Assembly: GCA_913776195.1 (NCBI GenBank) | Contig: CAJYMH010000006.1 | Location: forward strand, 205,631 to 269,630 | Length of the DNA: 64,000 bases | From: an uncultured Caulobacter sp. | GTDB lineage: Bacteria; Pseudomonadota; Alphaproteobacteria; Caulobacterales; Caulobacteraceae | Reading direction: 5' to 3' | Shown here: positions 9,654-17,650 of the stretch, piece by piece | Layout: each line of letters starts with the position of its first letter | Numbering within the stretch: the first letter of the stretch is position 1 | Notes under the pieces: generated by a model | Seen by the model: the letters and a program-made list of their open reading frames with translations, nothing else | Told to the model about the DNA's origin: nothing | The model's database searches: none | Program-made: the position numbers and the translations under genes

Positions 9654-10228
9654 TGGATGCCTTTCGCGGCGAGCGCGGCGGCCCAGGCCGCGCCGGACGA
9701 GCCTTTGCGCGACCGCACCGGGGCGCGGGTGATGATCGGAACGGCGGCCCGGCCGCGCGCATGGGCGTGGGCGATGGCCACCGCCAGGGCGTCGGCGGCG
9801 TCGGCGACCGCTCCGGCCGCCGTGGGCAGGATGCGGGCGATCATGAAGCCTATCTGGTCCTTGTCGGCCGCGCCCGTGCCGACCACCGCCTTCTTCACGT
9901 GGCGGCTGGCGTACTCGGCCACCGGCAGGCCGGCGCGGGCCGGGGCGATCAGAGCCGCCGCGCGGGCATGGCCTAGCTTCAGGCTGGACTGGGCGTTGGT
10001 GTTCAAGAAGGTCTCCTCCACCGCCGCCTCGTGCGGGGCGTGGGTGTCGATCACGCCCTCGATGCCCTCGAACAGGGTCAGTAGGCGGGTCGCGAAAGGG
10101 GCGGTTTCGTCGGGCGCGATGACCCCATGGGCCACATGGGTCAGGCGCGAGCCGTCCATGATGATCACCCCCCAACCGGTGCGCCGGAGGCCGGGATCGA
10201 GCCCGAGAATGCGAATCGCGTTCGTCAT
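9650..10228 (-). CDS. ruvC: Crossover junction endodeoxyribonuclease RuvC
   Basis: RuvC is the dimeric, metal-dependent resolvase that nicks Holliday junctions. The RNase H-like fold starts with [13 protein letters not shown] (catalytic Asp11), continues with [20 protein letters not shown] (catalytic Glu) and ends with the acidic motif [14 protein letters not shown]. At 192 aa it carries a basic C-terminal tail longer than that of E. coli RuvC. It is the first gene of ruvCAB, 56 nt downstream of the MgtC-like gene. Confidence 0.96.
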   Translation of the reverse strand: MTNAIRILGLDPGLRRTGWGVIIMDGSRLTHVAHGVIAPDETAPFATRLLTLFEGIEGVIDTHAPHEAAVEETFLNTNAQSSLKLGHARAAALIAPARAGLPVAEYASRHVKKAVVGTGAADKDQIGFMIARILPTAAGAVADAADALAVAIAHAHARGRAAVPIITRAPVRSRKGSSGAAWAAALAAKGIQ

Positions 10229-10284
10229 GTGTTCCGCAATTTCTCTCGTCGAGACCCGGCGGGAAAGCGGTTTTTAGTTAACGC

Positions 10285-10977
10285 TCAGGTGCGGCGGGGG
10301 CGCAGCTCGAAGCTGGCCACGCGCGGGTCGGCCAGCAGCAAGGCCGACACGTCCGAGGCCGGCACGCGGCCCAGGCCGTGAAATGTGCCGCTGAGCTCCA
10401 CAGAGCCGTCGGCGTGAAGGCGATGGTCGATGACGCCGGCGCCCAGGCCGAACGCCTTCAAGGCCTTGCGCAGTTCGGTCTCGTCCAGGGGTTCGTCGCG
10501 ACGCGACCGCACCCGGATATGGGCGGCCCGCATCTGCGGCACGTGCTTGTCGACGAAGCGCAGGCCGCTGAGCACCAGCACCGTCACCGCCGTGCCGGCG
10601 ACGGCCAGGTCATAGACCTGCATTCCGTACAGGGTGCCGAGGGCCGAGGTGATCCACAGGGACGCCGCTGTGGTCAGGCCGTGGACGCTGAAGCCATGGC
10701 GGAAGATCACCCCGCCGCACAGGAACCCGACGCCGGTCAGGATGCCGTGCGCCATGCGCACCGGATCGATGCGGACCACCGCCGCCGGATCGTCGATCCT
10801 CATCCACGAGAGCTGATGCACCGCCGCCAGCATCAGCAGGGCCGAGGCCAGGCTGACCAGCATATGGGTGCGAAGGCCGGCGGGATGCCCTCGAAACTCA
10901 CGCTCGAAACCGATCAGACCGCCGGCCGCGATCGCACCGAGGATGGGAAAGAACAGATCGGGCCGCCACCAGTCCAT
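10285..10977 (-). CDS. MgtC/SapB family inner-membrane protein
   Basis: The protein has an N-terminal membrane domain of about five helices and a soluble C-terminal domain of about 75 residues. The MgtC signature is clear: LIGFEREFRGHPAGLRTHML, followed by GILTGVGFLCGGVIFRHGFS and GLTTAASLWITSALG. In pathogens MgtC acts in survival at low magnesium and controls the F-type ATPase; in other bacteria the family role is not well settled. It lies between yebC and ruvC on the same strand. The C-terminal domain is the longer, YhiD-like type. Confidence 0.85.
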   Translation of the reverse strand: MDWWRPDLFFPILGAIAAGGLIGFEREFRGHPAGLRTHMLVSLASALLMLAAVHQLSWMRIDDPAAVVRIDPVRMAHGILTGVGFLCGGVIFRHGFSVHGLTTAASLWITSALGTLYGMQVYDLAVAGTAVTVLVLSGLRFVDKHVPQMRAAHIRVRSRRDEPLDETELRKALKAFGLGAGVIDHRLHADGSVELSGTFHGLGRVPASDVSALLLADPRVASFELRPRRT

Positions 10978-11020
10978 GAAGGGGGAACGGCTGAGAGTCA
11001 GTGAAGCTCCCCCGAACCCC

Positions 11021-11093
11021 GCTCACTCCCGCGAACGCGGGAGCCCATACTGAGATTCAGCTAGGGTCCCCGCCTTCGCGGGGATGAGCGGCC
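11021..11093. repeat. Intergenic inverted repeat, family A (two copies)
   Basis: Two related palindromic units lie between the MgtC-like gene and yebC: one around CTCCCGCGAACGCGGGAG and one around TCCCCGCCTTCGCGGGGAT followed by GAGCGG. Similar units occur at 16,213-16,300, 32,727-32,757 and 48,838-48,869, always between genes. They resemble REP-type dispersed palindromes. Confidence 0.7.
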
Positions 11094-11100
11094 TTGATTG

Positions 11101-11871
11101 TCAGCCCAGCTTGGCCAGGTCTTCGTCCGAGATGCTCTCGTTGGAATAGACGCTCTGCACGTCGTCCTCGGCGTCGAGGGCGTCCAGCAGCTTCATCAGG
11201 GTGTTGACGGCGTCGCCGGTCACCTCGACCTCGGTCTGGGGCTTCCAGACGATGGCGGTGGACTTCGGGTCGCCCAGCACCTTGGACATGGCCTCGGCCA
11301 CGTCGTTCAGGTCCTCGAAGGCGGTCCAGATGATGTGCCCCGGCGCGTCCTCGTAGATATCCGGCTTCACCAGATCGCTTTCGACGTCCTGGGCGCCCGC
11401 CTCTATGGCGGCCTCCATGACGGCGTCCTCCGAACCGGCTTCGGCGGCGTAGACGATCTTGCCGACGCGATCCCACATGAAGGCGACCGAGTTCATTTCG
11501 CCCAGGGCCCCGCCGTTCTTGGCGAAGGCCGAGCGGATGTTGGCGCCCGCGCGGTTGCGGTTGTCGGTCAGGGCTTCGACGATGATTCCGACGCCGCCGG
11601 GGCCGCGGCCCTCGTAGCGGACGTCTTCCATGGCGTCGATTTCGCCGCCCGAGGCCTTCTTGATGGCGCGGTCGATGACGTCTTTGGGCACCGACTCGGC
11701 CTTGGCGTTGTTCACCGCCAGGCGAAGACGCGGGTTCATGGCCGGGTCGGGCAGGCCGCTCTTGGCCGCCACGGTGATTTCCCGCGACAGCTTGGAGAAA
11801 AGCTTGGAGCGCGCGGCGTCGGCGCGGCCCTTGCGGTGCATGATGTTCTTGAATTTTGAGTGGCCGGCCAT
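11101..11871 (-). CDS. yebC: YebC/PmpR family protein
   Basis: The family start [20 protein letters not shown] is unmistakable. The three-domain YebC fold is complete at 256 aa, with the signature [20 protein letters not shown] and the C-terminal [15 protein letters not shown]. YebC proteins were long annotated as transcriptional regulators; more recent work on YebC family members assigns roles in translation, helping ribosomes through proline-rich stretches, so the exact role here is open. Its conserved position just upstream of ruvC, here separated by the MgtC-like gene, supports orthology. Confidence 0.93.
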   Translation of the reverse strand: MAGHSKFKNIMHRKGRADAARSKLFSKLSREITVAAKSGLPDPAMNPRLRLAVNNAKAESVPKDVIDRAIKKASGGEIDAMEDVRYEGRGPGGVGIIVEALTDNRNRAGANIRSAFAKNGGALGEMNSVAFMWDRVGKIVYAAEAGSEDAVMEAAIEAGAQDVESDLVKPDIYEDAPGHIIWTAFEDLNDVAEAMSKVLGDPKSTAIVWKPQTEVEVTGDAVNTLMKLLDALDAEDDVQSVYSNESISDEDLAKLG

Positions 11872-11989
11872 GCTCGGGCTCTTCGATCTCGAAAAGTGAA
11901 GGTGGGCGCTTCTAGCGCTTTGAATTGCTTCTGTTCAAGGGCGGCAACCGCCTTGGCACGGCCGCGTTTGGCTGACGAAGGAGCCGCCC

Positions 11990-12229
11990 ATGACCGAAGT
12001 TGAACCGGAAGTCCTGCCGAAATCCATCATCGCCTGGCAGCCCAACCACGGCGTCGGGCTGCATCGCGGCGCGGTGACCAATGTCGCCAGCGAGACCGCC
12101 ATCGCGGTCGCCGTGGGCGCGGTCGCCCTGGCGGCGGTCGCCGTCGGCGCGTTCTTCCTGGGCCGCTCGACGGCGGACAAGTCGCTGGACGACTTCGACC
12201 CGCGCGGCCTCGTGAAGCGCTGGATTTAG
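11990..12229 (+). CDS. Small membrane protein of unknown function
   Basis: This 79-aa protein is not recognised. It has an acidic N-terminus, a conserved-looking polar stretch (SIIAWQPNHGVGLHRGA), one hydrophobic segment at about residues 34-57 (TAIAVAVGAVALAAVAVGAF), and a charged C-terminal tail, so it is probably a single-pass inner-membrane protein. ATG 11990 has a good ribosome-binding site, GAAGGAG, 6 nt upstream. It stands alone on the plus strand between yebC and ymdB, and its stop overlaps the ymdB stop by 4 nt (convergent). Confidence 0.6.
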   Translation: MTEVEPEVLPKSIIAWQPNHGVGLHRGAVTNVASETAIAVAVGAVALAAVAVGAFFLGRSTADKSLDDFDPRGLVKRWI

Positions 12230-13062
12230 GCGCTCGCCAGCGCCAGCGACGGAACATACTCCCGCAGTCGGCCGCCCACGCGGATCGGCTCGACGCGGAC
12301 GGCGAGGCCCGTGCGGTCGTCCGTCTCCACAAAAACCCCGCAGACTGTCGCCGGCCCGCTGGCCGGCTGGTAGCGGCCGCCGCTGATCTTGGTGGTGAAG
12401 CGGCGCAGGGGCTCTTCCTTCTGGTTGCCGATCACGCTGTCATAGTCGGCGCAGGCCCCGGCGTCGGTCTGATAGGCCGTCCCCCCGGTCAGGATCTGGC
12501 AATCGGCTGTCGGCACATGGGTGTGGGTGCCGACGACCAGGCTGGCGCGACCGTCGCAGAAGTGGCCCATGGCCATCTTCTCGGACGTGGCCTCGCAATG
12601 CATGTCGACGATCACCGCGTCGGCGACCATGCCCAGGGGGGCCTTCTCCAGCTCCCGGTCGGCGGCGGCGAAGGGGTCGTCCATGGCGTCCATGTGCACC
12701 CGGCCCAGCAGGTTGACCACGAACACCGTCCTTCCCCGGTCGGTCTGGTACAGGTGCGAGCCACGCCCCGGCGCGTCCGACAGGATCGGGTAGTTGGCGG
12801 GACGGATCAGCCGCTCCTCGCGCACGATGTAGGTCAGGGCCTCGCGCTGGTCCCAGCTGTGGTTGCCCAGGGTCAGGCAGTCGGCGCCCGCCTCGAACAG
12901 CTCCCGCGCCGTGTTCTCGGTGATGCCGAAGCCGGCCGCAGCGTTCTCGGCGTTGACGATCACGAACTCCAGGTCGAGCTGGCGGCGTAGATTGGGAAGG
13001 TGGTCGGCCAGACCGTCGCGGCCGGATTTGCCCACGACGTCCCCGAAGAAAGCGAAGCGCAT
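12226..13062 (-). CDS. ymdB: YmdB-family metallophosphoesterase (cyclic nucleotide phosphodiesterase)
   Basis: The protein belongs to the TIGR00282/YmdB family of calcineurin-like phosphoesterases; characterised members cleave 2',3'- or 3',5'-cyclic nucleotides. Metal-binding motifs run in order: FFGDVVGKSG near residue 5, VNAENAAAGFG, LGNHSWDQREA, DMHCEATSEK and VVGTHTHVPTAD. The length of 278 aa is typical. The frame extends upstream to 13170, but ATG 13062 begins the conserved MRFAFFGDVVG. It starts 1 nt after the stop of the 5-formyltetrahydrofolate cyclo-ligase gene, implying one transcript. Confidence 0.88.
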   Translation of the reverse strand: MRFAFFGDVVGKSGRDGLADHLPNLRRQLDLEFVIVNAENAAAGFGITENTARELFEAGADCLTLGNHSWDQREALTYIVREERLIRPANYPILSDAPGRGSHLYQTDRGRTVFVVNLLGRVHMDAMDDPFAAADRELEKAPLGMVADAVIVDMHCEATSEKMAMGHFCDGRASLVVGTHTHVPTADCQILTGGTAYQTDAGACADYDSVIGNQKEEPLRRFTTKISGGRYQPASGPATVCGVFVETDDRTGLAVRVEPIRVGGRLREYVPSLALASA

Positions 13063-13063
13063 G

Positions 13064-13654
13064 TCAGGAAAGGTCCTTTCGGACCTCGATATACCCGTTT
13101 TCCGTAAGAATGGCGTCCAGATGCATGTCGTGCGGCTCGCAAGGCACGCGGGCCACCTCCTGGCCGGCATAGGCCAGACCGATCACGAACACCGGCTTGA
13201 CCGCCCGCGCCGCCTCGATGGTGCGGTCATAGGCGCCCGCCCCTTGGCCCAGGCGCGCGCCTCGGCGGTCGAAGGCCACCAGGGGCGCGATAATCAGATC
13301 CGGATGCAGTTGCGGCGCCCCGGGCGGCGGGCCGGGAACGCCGAACGCATCGGGCAGATAGGTGTCGCGGCTGTCGGCGGCGCGGAAGATCAGCGGGGCC
13401 TCCCGGCTGACGGCCGCCGGCAGGGCCACGGACGCCCCCGTGGCGGCCAGGCGGTCCAGCACCGCTGCGGGGACCATCTCGGCCCCGTGGGGATGATAGC
13501 CGGCCACCACGGCGAAGGCGGGCAGGCGATCCAGCGGCAAATGCTCCGCCGCCCGCTCAGCGGCGTCGGGCGAACGCTCGGCGAGAGTCTTGCGCAGGGC
13601 GCGCATTTCAGCGCGCAGCATCGTCTTGGCGGAGGACAGGGTAGCGTGGACCAT
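13064..13654 (-). CDS. 5-formyltetrahydrofolate cyclo-ligase (YgfA family)
   Basis: The enzyme converts 5-formyl-THF to 5,10-methenyl-THF using ATP. The N-terminal KTMLRAEMRALRK, the mid-protein AGYHPHGAEMVPAAVLDRL and the C-terminal nucleotide-binding motif GARLGQGAGAYDRTI followed by GLAYAGQEV are all family features. Two in-frame starts exist; ATG 13654 (MVHATLSSAK) is chosen, the other being at 13681. In many proteobacteria this gene follows zapA and the 6S RNA gene, the order seen here apart from one small inserted ORF. Confidence 0.88.
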   Translation of the reverse strand: MVHATLSSAKTMLRAEMRALRKTLAERSPDAAERAAEHLPLDRLPAFAVVAGYHPHGAEMVPAAVLDRLAATGASVALPAAVSREAPLIFRAADSRDTYLPDAFGVPGPPPGAPQLHPDLIIAPLVAFDRRGARLGQGAGAYDRTIEAARAVKPVFVIGLAYAGQEVARVPCEPHDMHLDAILTENGYIEVRKDLS

Positions 13655-13735
13655 GGCGACAGCTTCTAGTTCAGCCGCCATCGGGCGGCCATGCTGGAAC
13701 CAACGCCTGACGACGCCCGCCGTGCCCGAACCGGA

Positions 13736-14017
13736 CTAGGAGACGTCGCGCTGTGCCTGGGCCGCCTTGGCGGCCTTTGCTTCGGCCTTCGCCTTGGCGA
13801 CGGCGATACGGGCCGCCTTGCGCTCCGCCACGGTCTTCCCGTTATGGATGGCGATGGAGCCGGCGGTCTCTTCCGGCCGGCTCGCGCCGTTGCTGGACTG
13901 GTAGTTGCTCTGCCAAGCGCCGGTGGCGTTGACGCTCCCGTTGGATTCCGCCTGGGCGAACGCGTAGCCGCCGGTCAGGGCGGTCGCAGCGGCGGCGACG
14001 ATCAGACTCTTACGCAT
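13736..14017 (-). CDS. Small exported protein of unknown function
   Basis: This 93-aa protein has a clear signal peptide (MRKSLIVAAAATALTGGYAF, cleavage near AFAQA). The mature part is polar (SNGSVNATGAWQSNYQSS) and ends in a Lys/Ala-rich helical tail (about residues 62-90). No domain is recognised. ATG 14017 is chosen over 14053 because it opens the signal peptide and follows AAAGGGAA. It sits between the probable 6S RNA and the cyclo-ligase gene, a place where many relatives have no gene. Confidence 0.65.
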   Translation of the reverse strand: MRKSLIVAAAATALTGGYAFAQAESNGSVNATGAWQSNYQSSNGASRPEETAGSIAIHNGKTVAERKAARIAVAKAKAEAKAAKAAQAQRDVS

Positions 14018-14067
14018 GGCGGTTCCCTTTCGATCAGACAGCAATATCTGCACGCTATGGTAGCGGC

Positions 14068-14278
14068 GTCCTGCTGTCGAGCCGCAAAGGCCTCAAAGCC
14101 TCGAGGAGGAAAGGGTGGCGGCGCCGCGAGAACCGTGAAGGACGTGTTCAATCCCCTCGGACCTGGAATACCAGGTGGGCGCCATATACCCGCAGCCACG
14201 GCCACGGACAGGGACAGCTCCCTTCGAGATGATTAAGGTCTCTGGGATGTGAAGCCTTCGACGAGGGCTGCAGCAGAC
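14068..14278 (-). ncRNA. ssrS: Probable 6S RNA (ssrS)
   Basis: Two things support this. First, position: zapA, 6S RNA, 5-formyl-THF cyclo-ligase is a conserved order in proteobacteria, and the 240-nt space downstream of zapA holds no good ORF. Second, shape: the minus-strand sequence can close on itself as a long interrupted rod. Its ends pair (GTCTGCTG near 14,278-14,271 with CAGCAGGAC at 14,076-14,068), a further arm pairs GTGGC..GGCGCC with GGCGCCGCCAC, and an apical hairpin forms from ACCTGG-TATT-CCAGGT. The ends are approximate. No covariance model could be run. Confidence 0.45.
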
Positions 14279-14293
14279 CCGCCGCTGACTAAT

Positions 14294-14632
14294 CTAGTCA
14301 GTCTGATCGCCGTTCGCCAGCTTCTCGATACGTTTCGCCGCGGCTTCCAGCGCCTGGACCGCCTTGGCCTCCGCCCCGGACTGGCCGTTCTGCAGTCGCA
14401 TCTGGTCGGCCTGCAGGGCGCCGTAGCGCAATTTCAGGTCGGCCAGTTCGTCGGCCAGCAGCAGGGCGCCCATCAGGAACAGGCGGGTCTCGCCCAGTTG
14501 CCCCATGTCCTGGGACACGTGACGAACCTGGCGGTCGAAGGCCTTGGCCAGCTCGCGCAGGTGGTTTTCCTGCCCGTCTTCGCAGCCGACGGTGTAGGGG
14601 CGGCCGTTGATGTCGATGGTCAGCTGGGCCAT
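14294..14632 (-). CDS. zapA: Cell division protein ZapA
   Basis: ZapA binds and bundles FtsZ filaments. The globular N-terminal part begins with the family pattern MAQLTIDINGRPYTVGCEDG and is followed by the LRELAKAFDRQVRHV helix; a long coiled-coil runs from about residue 65 to the end. The length of 112 aa is normal. It begins 3 nt after the zauP stop, forming the ZauP-ZapA pair described in Caulobacter. Confidence 0.93.
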   Translation of the reverse strand: MAQLTIDINGRPYTVGCEDGQENHLRELAKAFDRQVRHVSQDMGQLGETRLFLMGALLLADELADLKLRYGALQADQMRLQNGQSGAEAKAVQALEAAAKRIEKLANGDQTD

Positions 14633-14635
14633 GGG

Positions 14636-14932
14636 CTATTCCTTCGCGCCATCGCCGTCGCCGAGGGCGGCGCGGATTTCGGTGATGGCCCGACCCAGGG
14701 CGGCGGACGCCTGGGCCCCCGCCTCCTCCAGCGCCTTTTCACGGGCGCGGGCGGCGTCCAGCTCGGCCGCCAGCTTGTCGCGATCCTGGGCGAACAGGTC
14801 GTCGCTGTTCGCGGCCGTGCGGGCGGCGAATTTCTGCTCCAGCAGGGCGACGGCGCGTTCGAGCCGCTTTGCCGCCAGATCGAGGGCGCTTGCCTCGCCG
14901 TTCATCGGGGGAGTTCCGCTCATGGGCTCCAA
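14636..14932 (-). CDS. zauP: ZapA-upstream coiled-coil protein ZauP (DUF4164-like)
   Basis: In Caulobacter crescentus a short coiled-coil protein encoded directly upstream of zapA, ZauP, acts with ZapA to focus the Z-ring. This 98-aa protein matches in position and build: nearly all of it is predicted helix with heptads (LDLAAKRLERAVALLEQKFA and LAAELDAARAREKALEEAGA). The start may be 14932, or the Met codons at 14923 or 14905. The identification rests on context plus architecture, since the sequence is low-complexity. Confidence 0.8.
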   Translation of the reverse strand: MEPMSGTPPMNGEASALDLAAKRLERAVALLEQKFAARTAANSDDLFAQDRDKLAAELDAARAREKALEEAGAQASAALGRAITEIRAALGDGDGAKE

Positions 14933-15134
14933 ACATATAGATCGCGACGCTTATCGCCAGTCACACAAGGCCCTCGCAAGCGATCTTGGCGCCCTTTAGG
15001 CGACATCGTCACAAACACTCACTCGTTGTGAAGGTAGCCTGGGGTTGACTTCCCTGCCCCCGCCTTCAAAACCCCTCGCAAAATCAAGAACGCCGCTCGT
15101 CCTTGAGCGTGCGAATTCGTAGGAGAGCACCACT

Positions 15135-16142
15135 ATGGCTATTCGCGTCGCCATCAACGGGTTCGGCCGCATCGGCCGCCTGGTTCTGCGTTCCATCGCC
15201 GAGCACGCGCGCCGCGATATCGAGGTCGTCGCCATCAACGACCTGGGCCCGGTGGAAACCAACGCTCACCTGCTGCGCTACGACAGCGTCCACGGCCGCT
15301 TCCCCGGCACGGTCACGTCCGGTGAGGACTGGATCGACGTGGGCATGGGCAAGATCAAGGTCACGGCGATCCGCGACCCCAAGGATCTGCCGCACAAGGA
15401 GCTGGGCGTCGACATCGCGTTCGAGTGCACCGGCATCTTCACGTCCAAGGACAAAGCCGCCGCCCACCTGGCCGCCGGCGCCAAGCGGGTGCTGGTCTCG
15501 GCTCCGGCCGACGGCGCCGACAAGACCATCGTCTTCAAGGTCAACCACGAGACCCTGACCGCCGACGACATCATCGTGTCCAACGGCAGCTGCACCACCA
15601 ACGCCCTGGCCCCGGTGGCCAAGGTGCTGAACGACCTATTCGGCATCGAGCGTGGCTACATGACCACGATCCACGCCTACACCGGCGACCAGCCGACCCT
15701 CGACACCATGCACAAGGACCTCTACCGCGCTCGTGCGGCCGGCCTGAGCATGATCCCGACCTCGACCGGCGCCGCCAAGGCCCTGGGCCTGGTCCTGCCG
15801 GAACTGAAGGGCAAGCTGGACGGCTCGTCTATCCGCGTCCCGACCCCGAACGTCTCGGTCGTCGACCTGAAGGTCGTGGCCGCCCGCGACGTGACGGTGG
15901 AAGAGATCAACGCCGCCCTGCAGGCCGCCGCCGACGGTCCGATGTCGGGCGTGCTGGCCACCACCACCGATCCGGTGGTGTCCATGGACCTGAACCACAT
16001 CGCCGCCAGCTCGACGGCCGCCCTGCCCCAGACCCAGGTGGTCGACGGCAAGCTGGCCCGCGTCCTGTCTTGGTACGACAACGAATGGGGCTTCGCCACG
16101 CGCATGAGCGACACCGCGCTCGTGATGGCCAAGTTCCTGTAA
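15135..16142 (+). CDS. gap: Glyceraldehyde-3-phosphate dehydrogenase, type I
   Basis: GAPDH oxidises glyceraldehyde-3-phosphate to 1,3-bisphosphoglycerate with NAD(P). The Rossmann motif INGFGRIGRLVLR is at residues 8-20 and the catalytic Cys153 lies in SNGSCTTNALAP; the C-terminal SWYDNEWGFATRM is invariant in the family. The length of 335 aa is standard. ATG 15135 has GGAGAG 8 nt upstream. It opens the gap-pgk-fba series; a terminator and repeats separate it from pgk, so the genes may be transcribed separately. Confidence 0.97.
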   Translation: MAIRVAINGFGRIGRLVLRSIAEHARRDIEVVAINDLGPVETNAHLLRYDSVHGRFPGTVTSGEDWIDVGMGKIKVTAIRDPKDLPHKELGVDIAFECTGIFTSKDKAAAHLAAGAKRVLVSAPADGADKTIVFKVNHETLTADDIIVSNGSCTTNALAPVAKVLNDLFGIERGYMTTIHAYTGDQPTLDTMHKDLYRARAAGLSMIPTSTGAAKALGLVLPELKGKLDGSSIRVPTPNVSVVDLKVVAARDVTVEEINAALQAAADGPMSGVLATTTDPVVSMDLNHIAASSTAALPQTQVVDGKLARVLSWYDNEWGFATRMSDTALVMAKFL

Positions 16143-16151
16143 AACCCCTTC

Positions 16152-16182
16152 AAACACCCCGGCGCGATCCGGGGTGTTTTCA
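16152..16182 (+). terminator. Rho-independent terminator after gap
   Basis: The stem AAACACCCC / GGGGTGTTT with an 11-nt loop is followed by TTCAT, 10 nt after the gap stop codon. The stem is strong; the T-run is four bases. Confidence 0.8.
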
Positions 16183-16212
16183 TATGGCTGAGTTCGTTTC
16201 GCGCTAATCAAC

Positions 16213-16300
16213 CGCTCACCCCGGCGCAGGCCGGGACCCAGGTGAAGCCCTGCTGAGGTTGTGGATGCATCTGTATCCCGGCCTTCGCCGGGATCAGCGG
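16213..16300. repeat. Intergenic inverted repeat, family A (two diverged copies)
   Basis: Between gap and pgk, CGCTCACCCCGGCGCAGGCC and TCCCGGCCTTCGCCGGGATC are the two ends of a longer inverted arrangement. They match the family A unit found at 48,838 and 32,727. Confidence 0.7.
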
Positions 16301-16320
16301 ATGGAGGATGAGTTGCGGAC

Positions 16321-16385
16321 CTAGCCCCCCTTATCCGTCTCGCTCCGCGAGCCACCTTCTCCCACTAGGGGAGAAGGAACAACAG
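16321..16385. repeat. Intergenic inverted repeat, family B
   Basis: A C-rich arm (CCCCCCTTATCCGTCTCGCT), a short GCGAGC centre and CTTCTCCCACTAGGGGAGAAG make a second type of intergenic element, ending just before pgk. Related elements lie at 27,000, 39,955 and 42,007. Confidence 0.55.
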
Positions 16386-16395
16386 GACGCCCCGC

Positions 16396-17589
16396 ATGAC
16401 CTTCCGCCCGCTCGCCGACGCCGATCTCGAAGGCAAGACCGCGCTCGTTCGCGTGGACTTCAACGTCCCGATGGAGGACGGCAAGGTCACGGACGACACC
16501 CGCCTGCGGGCGGCCCTGCCGACCATCCATGCGTTGAGCCTGCGCGGCGCCAAGGTCGTCCTGCTGGCCCACTTCGACCGCCCCAAGGGTAAGCGCGTCC
16601 CGGAAATGAGCCTGAAGCCGGTGGTCGCCCCGCTGGCCGCCCTGCTTGAGCAGCCCGTGGCCTTCGCCGACGACTGCATCGGGGATGACGCCAAGGCCGT
16701 GATCGACGGGCTGGAGCCGGGTGGCGTCGCGCTGCTGGAGAACGTCCGCTACCACGCGGGCGAAGAGAAGAATGATCCGGCCTTCGCCGAGGCCCTGGCC
16801 GCCCTGGGCGACCTGTACGTCAACGACGCCTTCTCGGCCGCGCACCGGGCCCACGCCTCGACCGAGGGCCTGGCTCGCAATCTGCCGGCCTATCCGGGCC
16901 TGGCCATGCAGCGCGAGCTGGAGGCCCTGGACGCGGCCCTGGGCAACCCAAAGAAGCCGGTGATCGGCATCGTCGGCGGCTCCAAGGTCTCCACCAAGCT
17001 GGACCTTCTGAACAATCTTGTGGCCAAGCTGGACAAGCTGGCCATCGGCGGCGGCATGGCCAACACCTTCCTCCACGCCCAGGGTCATGAGATCGGCGCC
17101 TCCCTGTGCGAGAAGGACCTCGCCGACACGGCCCGTCAGATCATGGCCAAGGCCAAGGAAAGCGGCTGCGAGCTGCTGCTGCCGGTGGACGTGGTGGTCG
17201 CCCAGGACCTGAAGCCGGGAACGAAGGGGGAGGTTCGCGCGCTGAACGAAGTTCAGGGCGACGACAAAATCTTCGACGCCGGTCCGAAGACGACGGAAAT
17301 CCTGCTCGCCGCCATGGACGGCTCCAAGACGCTGATCTGGAATGGCCCGCTTGGCGTCTTCGAGGTCCCGCCCTTCGACGAAGCGACCGTAGAAGCGGCG
17401 AAACATGCCGGAGAACTCGCCAAAGCGGGGAAGATCGTGGCGGTGGCTGGCGGTGGTGATACGGTGGCGGCGCTGAACCACGCGGGAGTCGCGGCGGAAC
17501 TGACCTTTGTGTCGACCGCCGGCGGCGCGTTCCTGGAGTGGATGGAAGGCAAGACCCTGCCGGGGGTCGCGGCTCTCGAAGTCGGCTAA
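16396..17589 (+). CDS. pgk: Phosphoglycerate kinase
   Basis: PGK transfers phosphate from 1,3-bisphosphoglycerate to ADP. The N-terminal substrate-binding signature is ALVRVDFNVPMEDGKVTDDT at about residues 17-36, the hinge and nucleotide site follow (GIVGGSKVSTKLDLL, GGMANTFLHAQG), and the C-terminal loop GGGDTVAALNHAG is intact. The length of 397 aa is standard. It lies between gap and fba on the same strand, 61 nt before fba. Confidence 0.97.
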   Translation: MTFRPLADADLEGKTALVRVDFNVPMEDGKVTDDTRLRAALPTIHALSLRGAKVVLLAHFDRPKGKRVPEMSLKPVVAPLAALLEQPVAFADDCIGDDAKAVIDGLEPGGVALLENVRYHAGEEKNDPAFAEALAALGDLYVNDAFSAAHRAHASTEGLARNLPAYPGLAMQRELEALDAALGNPKKPVIGIVGGSKVSTKLDLLNNLVAKLDKLAIGGGMANTFLHAQGHEIGASLCEKDLADTARQIMAKAKESGCELLLPVDVVVAQDLKPGTKGEVRALNEVQGDDKIFDAGPKTTEILLAAMDGSKTLIWNGPLGVFEVPPFDEATVEAAKHAGELAKAGKIVAVAGGGDTVAALNHAGVAAELTFVSTAGGAFLEWMEGKTLPGVAALEVG

Positions 17590-17650
17590 GCCGGTACAAG
17601 AATAAGACGACCCAAAACAAAAAACGACACACGCAGACGGAGATTTAGAC

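Noticed and set aside
9040..9762. An N-terminal extension of RuvB of about 240 residues
   Set aside because: It overlaps ruvA in another frame, is Arg/Gly/Pro-rich and not found in the RuvB family; GTG 9039 gives the standard length.
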